Origin: Raphanus sativus
Taxonomy: Eukaryota > Streptophyta > Magnoliopsida > Brassicales > Brassicaceae
NCBI RefSeq assembly: GCF_000801105.2
Contig: NC_079516.1
Location: 50,575,265 to 50,639,264 of the forward strand
DNA length: 64,000 nucleotides
Direction of reading: 5' to 3'
This document shows positions 1-11,887 of this stretch, one piece after another. The stretch's first letter is position 1. Each line of letters opens with the position of its first letter. The notes beneath the pieces are model-generated. The model saw nothing but the letters and a program-made list of their open reading frames with translations. It searched no databases and was not told the DNA's origin. The translations under genes and the position numbers were made by a program.

Positions 1-1621
1 TCCGATTTCTATAGACTAATATGATAATGAATATGAGTACTCTAGTGTTTCAAAAAGAAAATATGAGTGTCCTTGTCGAGATTCTCCAGATAATTAACGT
101 GCTCACTGCTAAGAATATTTAAACATCAAAATTTCATTGGCTTTTTAAGAAGCCAATGGTCAATGGATTCATCAAATTAGACATTTTAAATGTTATGTTA
201 TATTTAATTTTTTTTTTAAGACAAAAAAACTAAAAATTGAATATTCACCAAAATATACTTTATGTTTATAGAGAAAAACAAGATACCTCCCAAAACTAGG
301 TCTAAATTTTTTTTATAGTACTGTTAGAAACAAGTAGGGCCAATCCAACAAACTTGGACCGGTTATTAACAAATGGATAAAAGCTTCGCCGCGGTGTGCT
401 CAGGCCGCTAGGACACTTGGAGTGGCTTTTTGATTTGTCGATTCCAGACCACCGTGACAAAAAGCCATTGCAACACTTAGACGATTCTTCCCGTTCTTCA
501 TGGTTTATAACGTAGCGGTTTCGGGTACCGCTGCAAGAGACCGATTGAGAATCCGCAAAACTCATCCAAGACTTGATTTCACAGCGGTTTTATGACAATG
601 TGACATTAGGCCGCTGTGACACTTAGACAAATCAGCTCACGAGTTAAACCACTATTCTTGTCTTCAAAACACCTCTAAAACCTCCAAAATTACCATTTTG
701 CATCTTTGATACATGATAAAAACACATGCAATGAAATGCAACCTAAACATACCTAAATGTTTTTCTAGATAATCAAATTGTATAAAAATAAATAGTTAAA
801 ACAATGCAAATATGCAAGATGTCATTATAACCGAAAATATTACAATATGAATCTGATGTAGCACACCGGTTAATTTCAATAAAATTCATTTAGAAAAATA
901 CGATCTTAGTTACATTTGTGATTTGCACAATCGCGATGATGAGCTAAATATTCATGATCACAAATACAACAGTTAACTTGAAAGCATGCACATGAGACTG
1001 AAATAGTTCATTGGTGAATGAGCTTCAATATATGCTTGGGAAATAAGATCTCATATATTCTAACATAACGTGAATGATTTTAGTTTTGGTTTCTTGAGAC
1101 CATTTCCAAGGTATCATTCTAGACTAATTATATAATGTAGTTGAGTTCTACTCTAATATTTACCTTATTTAGAGTGAAAAATAAAGAAAAATAGAGTGAC
1201 GAACCAAAAAAATTGTTTTATTTATAGAGTAAATTAATATGAATATACTCTATCATAGAGTGAAAGTGTAGCATATTAAAACATGATAAAATTTCTTAAA
1301 CTACCACATTTCTAAATCATTTTTCATGTTTATTTTAACGACATTTACACTTAGTTTTTTTTAAAATTAAATAGACATTTATAATCGTATGATTAACTAA
1401 TAATCTACACTAAGAGTTTAGATTTAAATGGTGAGATTTTAGAATGTAAGGTTTATGATTTTAATAAATATATAAATAAATATTAAAAAATTTAAACTAT
1501 TTTTAAAAAATTAGTTTGTAAATGAATTTTTGAAAAAATAAATTTTGTAAAAGATCAACAAAAAGATTTTTTTTTAAGTTCGAATTTGAAAACGTATAAT
1601 TCTAAAACTATTAAAAATAAC

Positions 1622-1670
<49 letters not shown>
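1622..1670. repeat. (TTA)n(TA)n(TG)n compound microsatellite
   Basis: A TTA run passes into about ten TA units and then about seven TG units. This is a simple-sequence repeat in gene-free DNA and is likely polymorphic. Confidence 0.9.
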
Positions 1671-1671
<1 letters not shown>

Positions 1672-2939
1672 AAATCAAGGTAAAAGGGTTTTTTGACTCT
1701 TATCAAGAAAATATTTATGAAAATATATCTTCAGTGAAAATAAACATAAATAATGGTATCAAAAGTGAGGTAAAAGTAAAATTCCCCTTGAAACATTTTA
1801 TTTCAAATTCTATTTTTGATTGAAAAGTTAATAGAATTGAAGTTTCTAACAAACTTAATAGTAGTAACAAACTTATATAACGCAATGAATAGTGCTTGAG
1901 GTTTGGTCAAAGGCTCAAAGCCATTGTTCCAAGTTCCAACGCTTATCTTAACGAATTGAATTTCCCTCTCAGTTTTACTAATTTCTTTCACATTTGATCT
2001 TTAGGTTTCTCGTTAATGGAGAGAGTGAAACAAATAAAACAAATGTAACGGAAGGACGGCACGTGGTTTGATGCGATTAGGGTCTCAGATGTCTGATTGT
2101 TTGTGGGGAATCATTGGTCAAATGTGCATGTGCACTCTTTTTAGCCTTAGGTCCACCAACTCCAGTATTTTATTCAATTAATAAGATTTCATTTGTATTT
2201 TTCTGTGTTTTAATTTTAGTATGTTATTTGAACTAATTATCTCATTTGTAACCAACGACATATCATTTTCAGGAATAATTATATAGACATTCACATTTAG
2301 ACTCAAGTATGCATACACAGCAGCAGCAGCACATGTGTATATATGCATATAACATTGTAAAAAGAGATGCGATTTTGATTTTTGAGATATACATTTTATA
2401 TTGGAGAAGCATGATTCTTAAAAAGCATGCTCTTTGATTAGAAAGTAGAACTGGTAGGCTGTGTGATATTTGAAAAGCATTTTTTAGTTTTGCATAACTA
2501 CGTGGACAAATAAGTTTCAAAATGGTTGGAAATGGAACTATTATTTCTTAGCATTTTGGGTAAATGATAAGAAGTGATGTTAATGTCTAATAACTAGTAC
2601 ATTTTTTTTCTTTATTGCATGAAATCAATCCACGTATGTGTTTTATATAAATATATATAGAAGTAGGATGAGATTGAAATGCAGACCCATGAAATGATGG
2701 CGTCAATACAAAAGAAGCACAAATATTAGTAGTGGACCTTTATCTTTACGACCCATATCAACCTTTGATTATATATTATACGACATCATACATAAATTGA
2801 ACATAGTCATATTCGAACACAACGTTATATCGACTCGAAAATCTTAGAACACCTCCAACGTTAGTTTGGGTAGGGGTTCTTAGAATTAAAAGAAAAGATT
2901 AAATCAATTAAACATGAAAGAGAAAGAGGCAAAAATTCT

Positions 2940-3004
2940 AAAACTTGAACTCTTTTTTTTTTTGGTCAACAACTTACTTCTTTCATTCCAAAACTTGAAC
3001 TCTT
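2940..3004 (-). mobile_element. Ultra-short poly(A) retroposon insertion
   Basis: The 15-bp sequence AAAACTTGAACTCTT occurs at 2940-2954 and 2990-3004. It flanks a 35-bp insert that starts with a T run followed by GGTCAACAAC. Read on the minus strand this is a very short body ending in C plus an A tail, bounded by a target-site duplication, as expected of a severely 5'-truncated LINE or SINE insertion. Confidence 0.65.
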
Positions 3005-4697
3005 AAGAACTGGTTTTGATAGTAAAAGAACATATGTCACTTTGTTAATTTTCCAATAAATTCTTAAAAATAATATATATAATCATCTAATTAAAATATC
3101 ATTATATTTTTTTAGAACTCTTGGCAGTTTTCACCGTTAATGCCTGATCTTATGAGTTCTGTTCAATTTTTTAAAAAATATTATCACGGGTGATGTTCAA
3201 ATGAATCTCGTCCAAAATAGTCACGGTTGAGAAAGCGCATATTCTTTTAAGTTATTAGGATAACCTCTAAAAGGAGAAGAACACTGTCATGACAAGAATA
3301 TATGGCTACAATCTTTTGGTTGGTACAATCCAATTTCAATTGACCTCTATGGATTTAATTCACGAGAGAGAGTAAACACTGTAAAACTAGGACACGTATC
3401 TAGTTGGGGCACATGTAGGGAGTCGAACATGGAGCTATATAGATAGACAGGTTCCAAACTTGAAGACTCGGTATTTACCCAAAAAAACAAACTTCACGGC
3501 TCTACGTAGTAACTAGAGCCAGAGGCTCACGCTACTACCCAAACAACAAAGATAACGTAGCAATGCAAAAATTGTGGTAGATAGAACTCAACAAACAAAC
3601 AAACAAGTTTGTGATAGAATGATCGAATACAAGTATTCATTAGAGAATAAGTTTACAGTAATTTAATTATATGGTTAATTCTGAAGTTCAACGAGATTAT
3701 ACTACGTGATAATATTAAATAAAACACACAAAAAGGGTGGTATGTGTCCTCGATTTATAGTAGAAATATTATTTGTAAATCGAATCGTTTCATATATAAT
3801 TACATTTCCAGTGATTACAAGCAACTGGTCAATTTTGTCTTGCATCATATTGTAGCGAAATAAGTCGTGCATCATACTATAGCGAAATAAGAGCCAACAA
3901 TTGTGATTTATATAACAAAAAAGTCTTTCAAAAGGGGTCCAACCACTTGTCAATTATTCATATATTCTTCCAAGTTTCGTCGCATATATCTCCCAGCTTT
4001 TAGCGTATGATCATATAACGCTTGAAACCAACGGTTTCTCTACACCAATTGTCGCATATATATAATATGTGGATATACCAGAATAAAATATATACTCCAT
4101 GAAATAATTTTTGATAAAGGAAGAAACCGTCAAAACTCACAAGCTGGTGAAATTAAATTCATGGACACGAGAATCCGAACCAAGCAAGAAAAATATGATT
4201 ACAAGTCAATACATCTTAAAATACAGTTAACTAGCTAGACCAACCCCAAAATGGTCAGTTTTATTACTTAGAAAATATTTTGTTGCCTCTTAGTTATTTG
4301 GTCCCTTAAGGAACCAGAGAGATGTACAACCCTAGACGGCTTAACCCTTACTTTCACTGTTACAAAATAAAAACACATTTTTCGGTGTGCGTTATAAACA
4401 TTACTCATATTAGATAGATAAGATATTTCATTCTACCAACAAAGAAAAAGTAGAAGAGAAGAATAAGATAAGGTCCTGGAGTATATAAACGTCTTAAAGA
4501 ACATGCTACACTTGGACAAACTCGATTCGTGTAGCAGCATTAATCATTATACTTCACAGCCAATGCAAAGCCGTCACGAGTCACGAGCATCCAAAAAAGT
4601 TTAGTGCAGTCACGTTCAAAGAGACTATTTGCCAAAAAAAAACAAATAATTTATCTCAAGTGTATCCTCTAAGTAATAGCTACAACAATATGAAATA

Positions 4698-4946
4698 CTC
4701 CCTCCGTTTCATAATAGTTGATGTTTTAGAATGATAATTTTGTTTCAAATTAGATGAAGTTTTGAGATTTTAAGGTTACTTTAACTTTATTGGAAACTGT
4801 TCAACCAATTAGGTTTTACACTCTTTTTTATTATTGGTTAATTGATTTTAAAATTATATCTTTAAAATATTTTTTATTAAAGAAATATAGTTTTCTTAAT
4901 CTTTGTGCACTAGAGTAAAACATCAAGTATTATGAAATGGAGGGAG
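4698..4946. mobile_element. Stowaway-type MITE (Tc1/mariner)
   Basis: The element begins CTCCCTCCGTTTCATAATA and ends in the inverted sequence TATGAAATGGAGGGAG. It is 249 bp long and flanked by TA on both sides (4696-4697 and 4947-4948). The CTCCCTCCGT terminus with a TA target duplication is the hallmark of Stowaway MITEs. It has no coding capacity. Confidence 0.9.
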
Positions 4947-7279
4947 TATTAATTTATAAAAACTGAACAAATCGATGGCCAACAGTGAGTGTTTCTTTTG
5001 AATTTGTTTACCCTAATAAATTGGGCACCCGAAGTTACGTGAGAACAAAAAAAAATTGTGCGAGACTATCTTGCTTTTGGGTTGATTTGTGTGTCCGAGG
5101 GATCATGCAACAATAGAAATCTTTCTTTTCCAAACAGAAATTACACAGATTCCTAGTATCTACGACCTTTTCGTTAATGAATTTGGCCGACATGAGTTTT
5201 GGTTTTTCAAAAGTATGTATGTGGTGATAAGACGCAGATAGAGGAGGAAAAGTTAGAGGAATCACTATCGTATAATAATTTAGTTAAAAAGCTATATTTA
5301 ATTAGAAATTGATAGAGACCTGATATCTTGTTGTTCATAAAATTGATATTGCCTTTTTGATACAAATTTTAATATTAGTATAGTTTACTTTTTGTTCTGG
5401 GAGAGAGGGGTGCCAGAGAAATTTAGATCGTTAATCATTCAAGTGTATTGGTTTGAGATATCAAAACCAACAAGTAATTATGTAAGCAAGATGGTCGGTA
5501 AGGAGGACGAAGTAGACTCATAATCTAAATAACAATATGGTTCTTGAGGACTCATTGTTGTTTTACTAAATAAAAACATGGACTACAATCTAAACTAGTG
5601 TTACGTACTGATGATGATAATTTTGTTATAAAAATAAGATGATAAAAAGAAACTCTTATTTATCTCTTTTAAATTTGTTTTGTATTTTTGGTCAGGATAT
5701 TTACAAATAGATTATAAATCAAAAACAAATTATGAGAAAAGATATGTCGATATACGAATATACCACTTATTTTGTTCTTCACTTGATAACGTGAATAAGG
5801 TCTAAGCAGAACAAGACCAAAAATAACTTAATTTGAATGGAAGGATCGATCTGTAAAAACATTTCGAAACTTTGGAAATTATTTCGGTTTGATTGGGTTG
5901 GTGCCCAAATTTTTATTTCTATGTACTTATGATTTATAATTATTTATTTTAAATATACATATTTAAAATATGTTACTTAAAAATCTGAAGTATTTGAATT
6001 TTGAAGTTTTATGTGATTTTAATTTCTTTCAATAGAACATAGTAGTGAAAATATAAAATTTAAATTTTATATTCTAAATAAAAATCATAGTGACTGTCAT
6101 AATTCACCCAAAATCATCTAAAACTCATTAAAAGTATTATTTTCAAATACTAAAGGGTATTTGAACACACTCAATGCCAGGAAAGAGTATTTTTTTAATC
6201 ACCCTTGCCAGGAAAGAGTTAAATTGGAATTTTATGATGTAAAGCCAAACACAATCAATACTATTAATTCTTCAATATGTCTAATTGATAGTAGTTTGGT
6301 CCAAAAAAATGTTACTACATAATCAATATTACATTAGACTCATATATCAATATAAAACTAATTATATAAAAATAACGACCTTTTACTATACATATATACA
6401 CGTAACATTCACTGTAATCCCAAATTTTTAGGAGCCCACTTTTCCAAATACAATTTTATTAGACAGTTATATTAATAACAAAGCAAAAGGAATAAATGAT
6501 GATCGTATTTGATATTAACAACATATACAGATATAATACATTTTTTGTAAGCAGTTTAGTTATTGTGTCTACTTTTTTTTGACTAAGGTTCTAATGGGTT
6601 GATATTAATACGTTGTGTCCAACTAAATATTTTATAATTGTATCTAAATAATTATAACCACCTTCTAAATATTGATATATGTTATGTTTAATTATTTATT
6701 TATTCTATTAATAATAACTAACTTCTATTTATTTTTTATAATTGTTCCTACTTTAATATTGTTACTAACCACGTCATATGTTTATTATTATTGAGTTTTG
6801 ATGAACATTCAATTCTCTCAGAAATTATTCATGCGACAATTTCTCAAAAACAGTTATATTTTTTCGTGATTTAACTCAGTTCCAAAGAAACCCAGGAAAA
6901 ACAGTTATATTTTTCAAAAGGTATTTGCGTCTGAAAAAATTTCTGAAAAAATTCTCATCAACACTGTAAAAAACAGTTATAATTTTCAAAGGATATTTAT
7001 AATTTCTGAATTTTTATATTTCTCAATGTTTTCTTACATTGAAAATAGTGTGGATTGGTGGATTTCGGATCGTGGCTACCTGTCGATCCGCAAAATATTT
7101 AAAAAATTTAAATTAAAAAAGTTTTTTTTTTAAATACAGAAATTTAAAAATAATAATTTAAAATTTAAATCATGAATAAAATTTTTATTATAATATATTT
7201 TAATAATAATTAAAGTAAAGCAGGTGCGAGTACAAAATTATTTGTTTGTGGGTTGTGCAGGTCATATTTTTTAACCAAA

Positions 7280-7690
7280 GAAAAATTGAAAATCCACGGG
7301 TTGGCGGGTCAACGGACGAGTTCGACCCGAAATCCAGCCTTAACCGTAGGTATACCGGATCAATTTTTAAATTGCTATTATTTAATAAAATATATTTTGA
7401 TTAAAATTTATATACAAATATAATTACAAAAAAATACAAATATAATCAGAAAGAAAAAACAAATATCAAAAATTAAATTTAAAACAGAAATATATATCCG
7501 GACGGGTCAAAATATATTTCTCAACGGGTTGACTAAACCCGCAGATTTCAATTTTCAATTATCAACCCGTGGGTTTCAGTTTTGTACGAAACAAAATTGA
7601 AATCTGCGGGTTGGCGGGTTCGACGGACAATATACCAGATCAATTTTTAAATTGCTATTATTTAATAAAATATATTTTGATAAAGATTTA
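7280..7690. repeat. Diverged direct and inverted repeats of a decayed element
   Basis: A 50-bp stretch (7351-7400) recurs at 7631-7680 with one mismatch. Upstream of each copy lies a GGGTTGGCGGGT phrase (about 7298 and 7608). A 20-bp inverted pair, AACCCGCAGATTTCAATTTT at 7536 and its complement ending at 7612, brackets a further CCCGTGGGTTTC segment. This looks like an old non-autonomous DNA transposon with nested terminal copies. The superfamily cannot be assigned. Confidence 0.5.
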
Positions 7691-7972
7691 TTATAAAGAA
7701 AATCATATATATAAGCACAAAGAAAACACAAATATGAGAATTAAATTAAAACAAAAAATATACCCGGAGAATCTAGTTTTCAAATAAAATTTTCCCAAAA
7801 CCGAATTCTAGAAAACGAACCGAACCAAATCCACTTTCCCAAACCGAAAAACGAGCTATTGCCCAGCCCAGATACATCTACACTATTTGGAGCCTATGAA
7901 GTAGGCCTGAGTTTACTGCTTAGCCCAATGTTTATCTCGTCTCTACTTATCTTTTTCTTCCCGCCAAATCTG

Positions 7973-8017
7973 CACCAAACTACTTTTTTTTTTTTTGAAA
8001 CTTACACCAAACTACTT
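7973..8017 (-). mobile_element. Ultra-short poly(A) retroposon insertion
   Basis: CACCAAACTACTT occurs at 7973-7985 and 8005-8017. Between them are 19 bp consisting of a T run followed by GAAACTTA, the same architecture as the insertion at 2940-3004. Confidence 0.6.
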
Positions 8018-8342
8018 ATTTCGGTCATTCGGTGTATTTCCACAGTTTCGTTTCAGCTATGAGTGAATGAACACTAATCACTAATGCATTTGGTGGTAAA
8101 ACAATGATATATTAATGAAACATGTACAAGAGATACACATATACTAATCTCATATTGTTTTTAAAATTTAAAATATGGTCTAGCATCATAATTCTTGCAG
8201 ATATTTTATGGACGCTAGACAGGTTCCTCTATCATTCATCTTATGTGGACCTTTTGGCCTTTTCTCTACTCACATGCTCTGTACTGAAGAGACCATAGGA
8301 AGAGTTTTCTTTTAACATCCACTCTCTTATATTTATGTCTGT

Positions 8343-8490
8343 TAAATAAAACCAACCATCAAAAACACTACAAAACGTACCAGAGTATTTAATAAACTAG
8401 GGGCGTAGCCCCGCGCTAAATAAAACCAACCATCAAAAACACTACAAAACGTACCAGAGTATTTAATAAACTAGGGGCGTAGCCCCGCGC
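8343..8490. repeat. 74-bp tandem duplication across a Helitron 3' end
   Basis: Positions 8343-8416 and 8417-8490 are two direct copies with a 74-bp period. Each copy holds 54 bp of flanking DNA (TAAATAAAACCAACC onward) plus the outermost 20 bp of the Helitron terminus (CTAGGGGCGTAGCCCCGCGC). Only the second copy continues into the complete hairpin and the element. Confidence 0.9.
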
Positions 8491-10978
8491 AAGCGCGGGG
8501 CCGGGTGTTGATGTGTTGTGTAGTTCAGACGGATGATTCTCGGGTCGTTACTTAGGAGAGTGGAAATCATGACGTCCTCGATTCACCGGATGAAGTTTTG
8601 TTTGAAATTTTAATGACTGAGTTGAATATATCCTTGTATGGACAGATGATTTGGTTTAAGATGCCTAATGAAGACCTATTCAGAGCCGAATATATTGTGT
8701 GAAGACGGTAGTTCTTAAAGACAAAAATAAAGTTGGAAAGTAGTTATTCTTAAAGACGCAAGATAAAGACATAATACATTTTTTATAAAACACAACTCCT
8801 AATCACCGACTCTTCTCCACACCTTCATGTCGTTGGCATCCCCTCTCCCTTTCACATCGATGTTTCCAGTCTCCTGCAACATTCAAAGGAAGAGCAGAAG
8901 AAAATTAGAAAAGAAACTGAGAAGGATTTTGGACATCTAAAGCTACTAACTGATTTTTAAATTGTAAAAACTTGTAACCGAGGAAGAGTTCAGGTTCAAT
9001 GAGGAATTTGCAGCCAAAAACTTAGAACTTTGGAGTCTGTGTTGGGGAAGAGAAGAAGATTAAAAAAAAAAGTATAAACTTTGCTCCAAAATGACATTGT
9101 TGTTTTGTCTTTTCCTCTCTTAGCACATTTACTACAGATACACTGCACACATAAACCAACTCAGAACTTCATTTGCTGTTGCTTCTTTAAGAAAAAAAAA
9201 TATGAATCATTACATACCATTTGTCTGCAAGACATAACAATGGTATCGCGTGGTTCAGACAACGCAATTCTTTTGCATCTGCCCCATCAACCGTGTTCCC
9301 AATCCCATAGATATCTTGCAGCTCATATCTCGACCCATTCACCCATAGGAACTGCTTCATCACACTTGGCTTGATCTCACCTTTCTCCTTCACGTATGTG
9401 GCTTGCTTTAGTAATCTGAGCATTCGTGGATGATGATCCAGACTTTCCATCTTCAGGAGCTGGCTCTATCTTAACCGCCAGTGGATAGATACTTGTTTCA
9501 ACCTCCTCCTCCTTTTTCAAAATCAAATGTGATCATATCGGTGGTAAAGTGTCTTCCTTTGTTGCTGTGGATGAAACTCTTATTCCGCAAAGAAAACGAC
9601 AGTGTTACTGTTTTACTGTGCAGATAAAACCTTACCATTCTACAGAAGTTCTACGACTTATGTGCAGCACAAGAGTAAGGATTTACGACCACAAAAGCTC
9701 TAAAACCAAAGAGCTCAACACCTTTCATAATCTCCCTAAAGCTCAGGTAAGTACACTGTCCAACTCTAAGACTGCAATCAGAAAACAAAAACAACTTAAA
9801 TGTGAAATCAAACACGGTGAATCAGGAGTTTGAAGAAATATGAGTTCTCTCTAAACCAGAAAGACATTAGAAATCAAGAACGAAACAGCTGGTACCTGAA
9901 ACTAAGCTGAGGAACTTCTCTTCTTGAATGAGAGCAGCTAACTCGAAATCCAGAAACGCAAATAGAGAGTACATCTTCAACCTAAGAATGAGAGATTGAT
10001 AGGTTAGCAGAAGGATTCAGGAGACAAAAACGTCTACAATTCGATCTAAGAGAGCAGTAACATACATACACTTTGATTCCCCCTGTGTAAAGGATGAAGC
10101 TGAAGTATCCTTCTTTGCTCGCTTTGAATTGTCTACGCCTTCACCGCTTTGTTCCCGATTTTCCACCAGCTAATCTAGATTAGCAGGCGGCCGAGACTCA
10201 TCCATCTTCTATCTCATCCTTGTCGCTTGAAGATGCTGCCGTTGAATCTTTCAAAAGGGTTACACTTTTTTTGTCATCAGATATTTCAAAGCGTGAATTC
10301 GGATTCTTCGAGAGAGAAAGAGAAATTGGGGAAAGTGTTTAGGGTTTGCGGCGAGAATCCAATAGTGCAGAGATGATCGACTAAAAGGTGGAGGAGAAGA
10401 GTTAAAGGTGCAAGGACGACGCATGATAGAGGACCTCAATATATAGGAGTATGGAGAAGGCGTTACGGGAGGAGAGGCGACTGCTCTGTATCGTATGGCT
10501 GGAGAGTCGAGAAGAGATGGAGTCAGATTCGATTCACCGGAACAGGAATCGCCACACACAATAATGATAATCTGATGTGGATACCCTCAAAAAGGCCGGA
10601 AACGATGGTGTGAGAAATCTATAAAGAAAAGGGTTGAGAGCTAACCTCGAGAACTCTATATAAATGGATTGGAGAAACGTTACGGAATCGTGAATCGTTG
10701 CGTCGACAGAAGGAGTAATGACCACCATTACTTAAGAAGAACAGAGGAGGAAGAGGGAGAGGGATCGCTAGAGATCTACGGAGAACAAAAAATCAAGAAA
10801 TCCTAATGTAATTGTCAAGATGAACGGATCTCGTAATCTCGTATGGGCCCTTTCAAACAGACAGAACTCAGTTACAAACAGAACACACATGATAAAAGCC
10901 CATAAAACGGCAGTCCATTAATTTAAAAAGGACACGTGTTCCATAAAGAGGAGTGATACTTGCTCATTATATAATAGA
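8471..10978 (-). mobile_element. Non-autonomous Helitron with captured gene DNA
   Basis: On the minus strand the element begins TCTATTATATAATGAGC at 10978, preceded by A. It ends with the perfect hairpin GCCCCGCGC-TT-GCGCGGGGC (8482-8501), a short spacer and CTAG at 8471, followed by T. A 5' TC, a 3' GC-rich hairpin a few bases before CTAG, and insertion between A and T without target duplication define Helitrons. At 2508 bp it encodes no Rep/helicase, so it would depend on a helper. The interior contains a decayed E3 ligase fragment (9085-9607). The 5' third (about 10000-10900) is GC-richer, with open frames I do not recognise; it may be further captured DNA. Confidence 0.8.
9085..9607 (-). 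pseudogene. Captured LOG2/LUL-type RING E3 ligase fragment
   Basis: Translated on the minus strand with several frame corrections, the fragment gives blocks typical of LOG2 and LOG2-LIKE (LUL/MGRN1-type) RING E3 ligases: [57 protein letters not shown], and a RING start close to [17 protein letters not shown] donor follows the last block at 9218. A further exon starting CICSKCAK follows a CAG acceptor at 9142, so the introns are kept. An acceptor also precedes the first block at 9607. Frameshifts, a stop after PPI, and loss of the Cys-Leu part of the RING show it is not functional. Capture with introns fits DNA-level acquisition by the enclosing Helitron. The family assignment is from remembered motifs. 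Confidence 0.7.
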
Positions 10979-11700
10979 TTTGGGGTTTACAGATTACAAA
11001 CGAGACCAAAAGAAGTATTTAATTTTTTTCTTCCTTTATTGTTATATATACATTTTGAATATCAAAAGATTCTAAGCCAAAGTCGTAATATTTCTAGATC
11101 CAAAGTAACATCATGAATGTAATTTTTCTATATCTGAAACCATACTAAAAGAAATTGTTACAATAATAAAAATTGGTAGGTGTATATTTTTATTAATCTC
11201 TGACAAACCAAAAAAACACAAGCCTAAAACAATTCAACTAGCAAACAATTACACATACGTTACAAGCAAACAGGAAGCTAAGCCAGTAAAAACGGATCCG
11301 AATGATTATGTTCAATGTATATGTCGCTTCTTCTTCAGTCTTCATTGTGGAAACTGTGGTTTCATTCTCTAGCAATGACGTTCTTCTTTTTTTTTCCATA
11401 AGGAAGAAGGAAACCAAGAAACAAACGATCCATGCGTGCGTGCAGTTTGTACGCATGGCCCATATAATTATACGGCCCATTATAGCTGTTAACTCCAATA
11501 GACCGAGTTGCCCAAAGCATCGCGGAAAGAGAATCCACTCGCACGCAAGTAAAGGCCCATACGATGACACGGCCCGTAATAACTTTAAACCCGAATTGTT
11601 CAAACCTGAATATACCCGACCAGTCCAAGGAGCGTCTCGAGAAAGAGAATCCACACAGTGTCTTACTTGTCTTCCCTCCCGAAGAAAGCTAAACAGAGAG
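10979..11700 (+). promoter_or_regulatory. Promoter-like region with site II (GGCCCA) boxes
   Basis: Three GGCCCA motifs lie at 11457, 11474 and 11554, plus a related GGCCCG at about 11571. These TGGGCC/GGCCCA boxes are the TCP-type site II elements common in promoters of housekeeping plant genes. The region ends in a 5'-leader-like purine-rich stretch that resumes, beyond a copia insertion, immediately upstream of the HOS1-like ATG at 13104. I infer that it is the old promoter and leader of that gene. Open frames on both strands here are incidental. Confidence 0.5.
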
Positions 11701-11881
11701 TGTCAAGAAACCTAGAAGAATGAAATAGTTTCTTGTATTGATAGAGGTCGACAGACCTAAGGTATATATACAAACGGTTTTGACCTAATATCACAAGATA
11801 TGTACACAAAGATATAAAGGAATATTTACATAACTGATCATATGGAAATATACGATAACATATTCGTATATATCCTCAATA
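11701..11881 (-). repeat. 3' LTR of the deleted copia element
   Basis: 181-bp LTR. On the element strand it begins TATTGAGGATATATACG and ends TTGACA. It differs from the other LTR at two positions (CAAG against CAAA near the outer end, and TATGGAA against TATGAAA). Confidence 0.9.
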
Positions 11882-11887
11882 CCCCCC

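Larger units (their letters stand above)
1..4695. other. Gene-free AT-rich region
   Basis: I see no coding sequence here; the open frames are short and have no recognisable motifs. A less AT-rich patch at about 380-640 contains two related phrases (GGCCGCTAGGACACTTGG near 402 and GGCCGCTGTGACACTTAG near 610). They could be the remains of a transposon, but no ends are visible. A short CAG run lies near 2319. Confidence 0.6.
4949..8342. other. Gene-free AT-rich region
   Basis: No gene is recognised between the MITE and the Helitron. Short open frames at 5035-5265 and 7569-8062 have low-complexity translations and no motifs. The only structure I see is the repeat cluster at 7280-7690 and the small insertion at 7973-8017. 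Confidence 0.6.

Noticed and set aside
10260..10728. Minus-strand open frames of 99 and 64 codons in the Helitron as possible genes
   Set aside because: No recognisable domain; retained only as a possible captured segment in the findings.
11238..11715. 138-codon and 137-codon open frames on opposite strands
   Set aside because: They overlap each other in a promoter-like region with site II boxes, show no motifs, and stop at the copia insertion.
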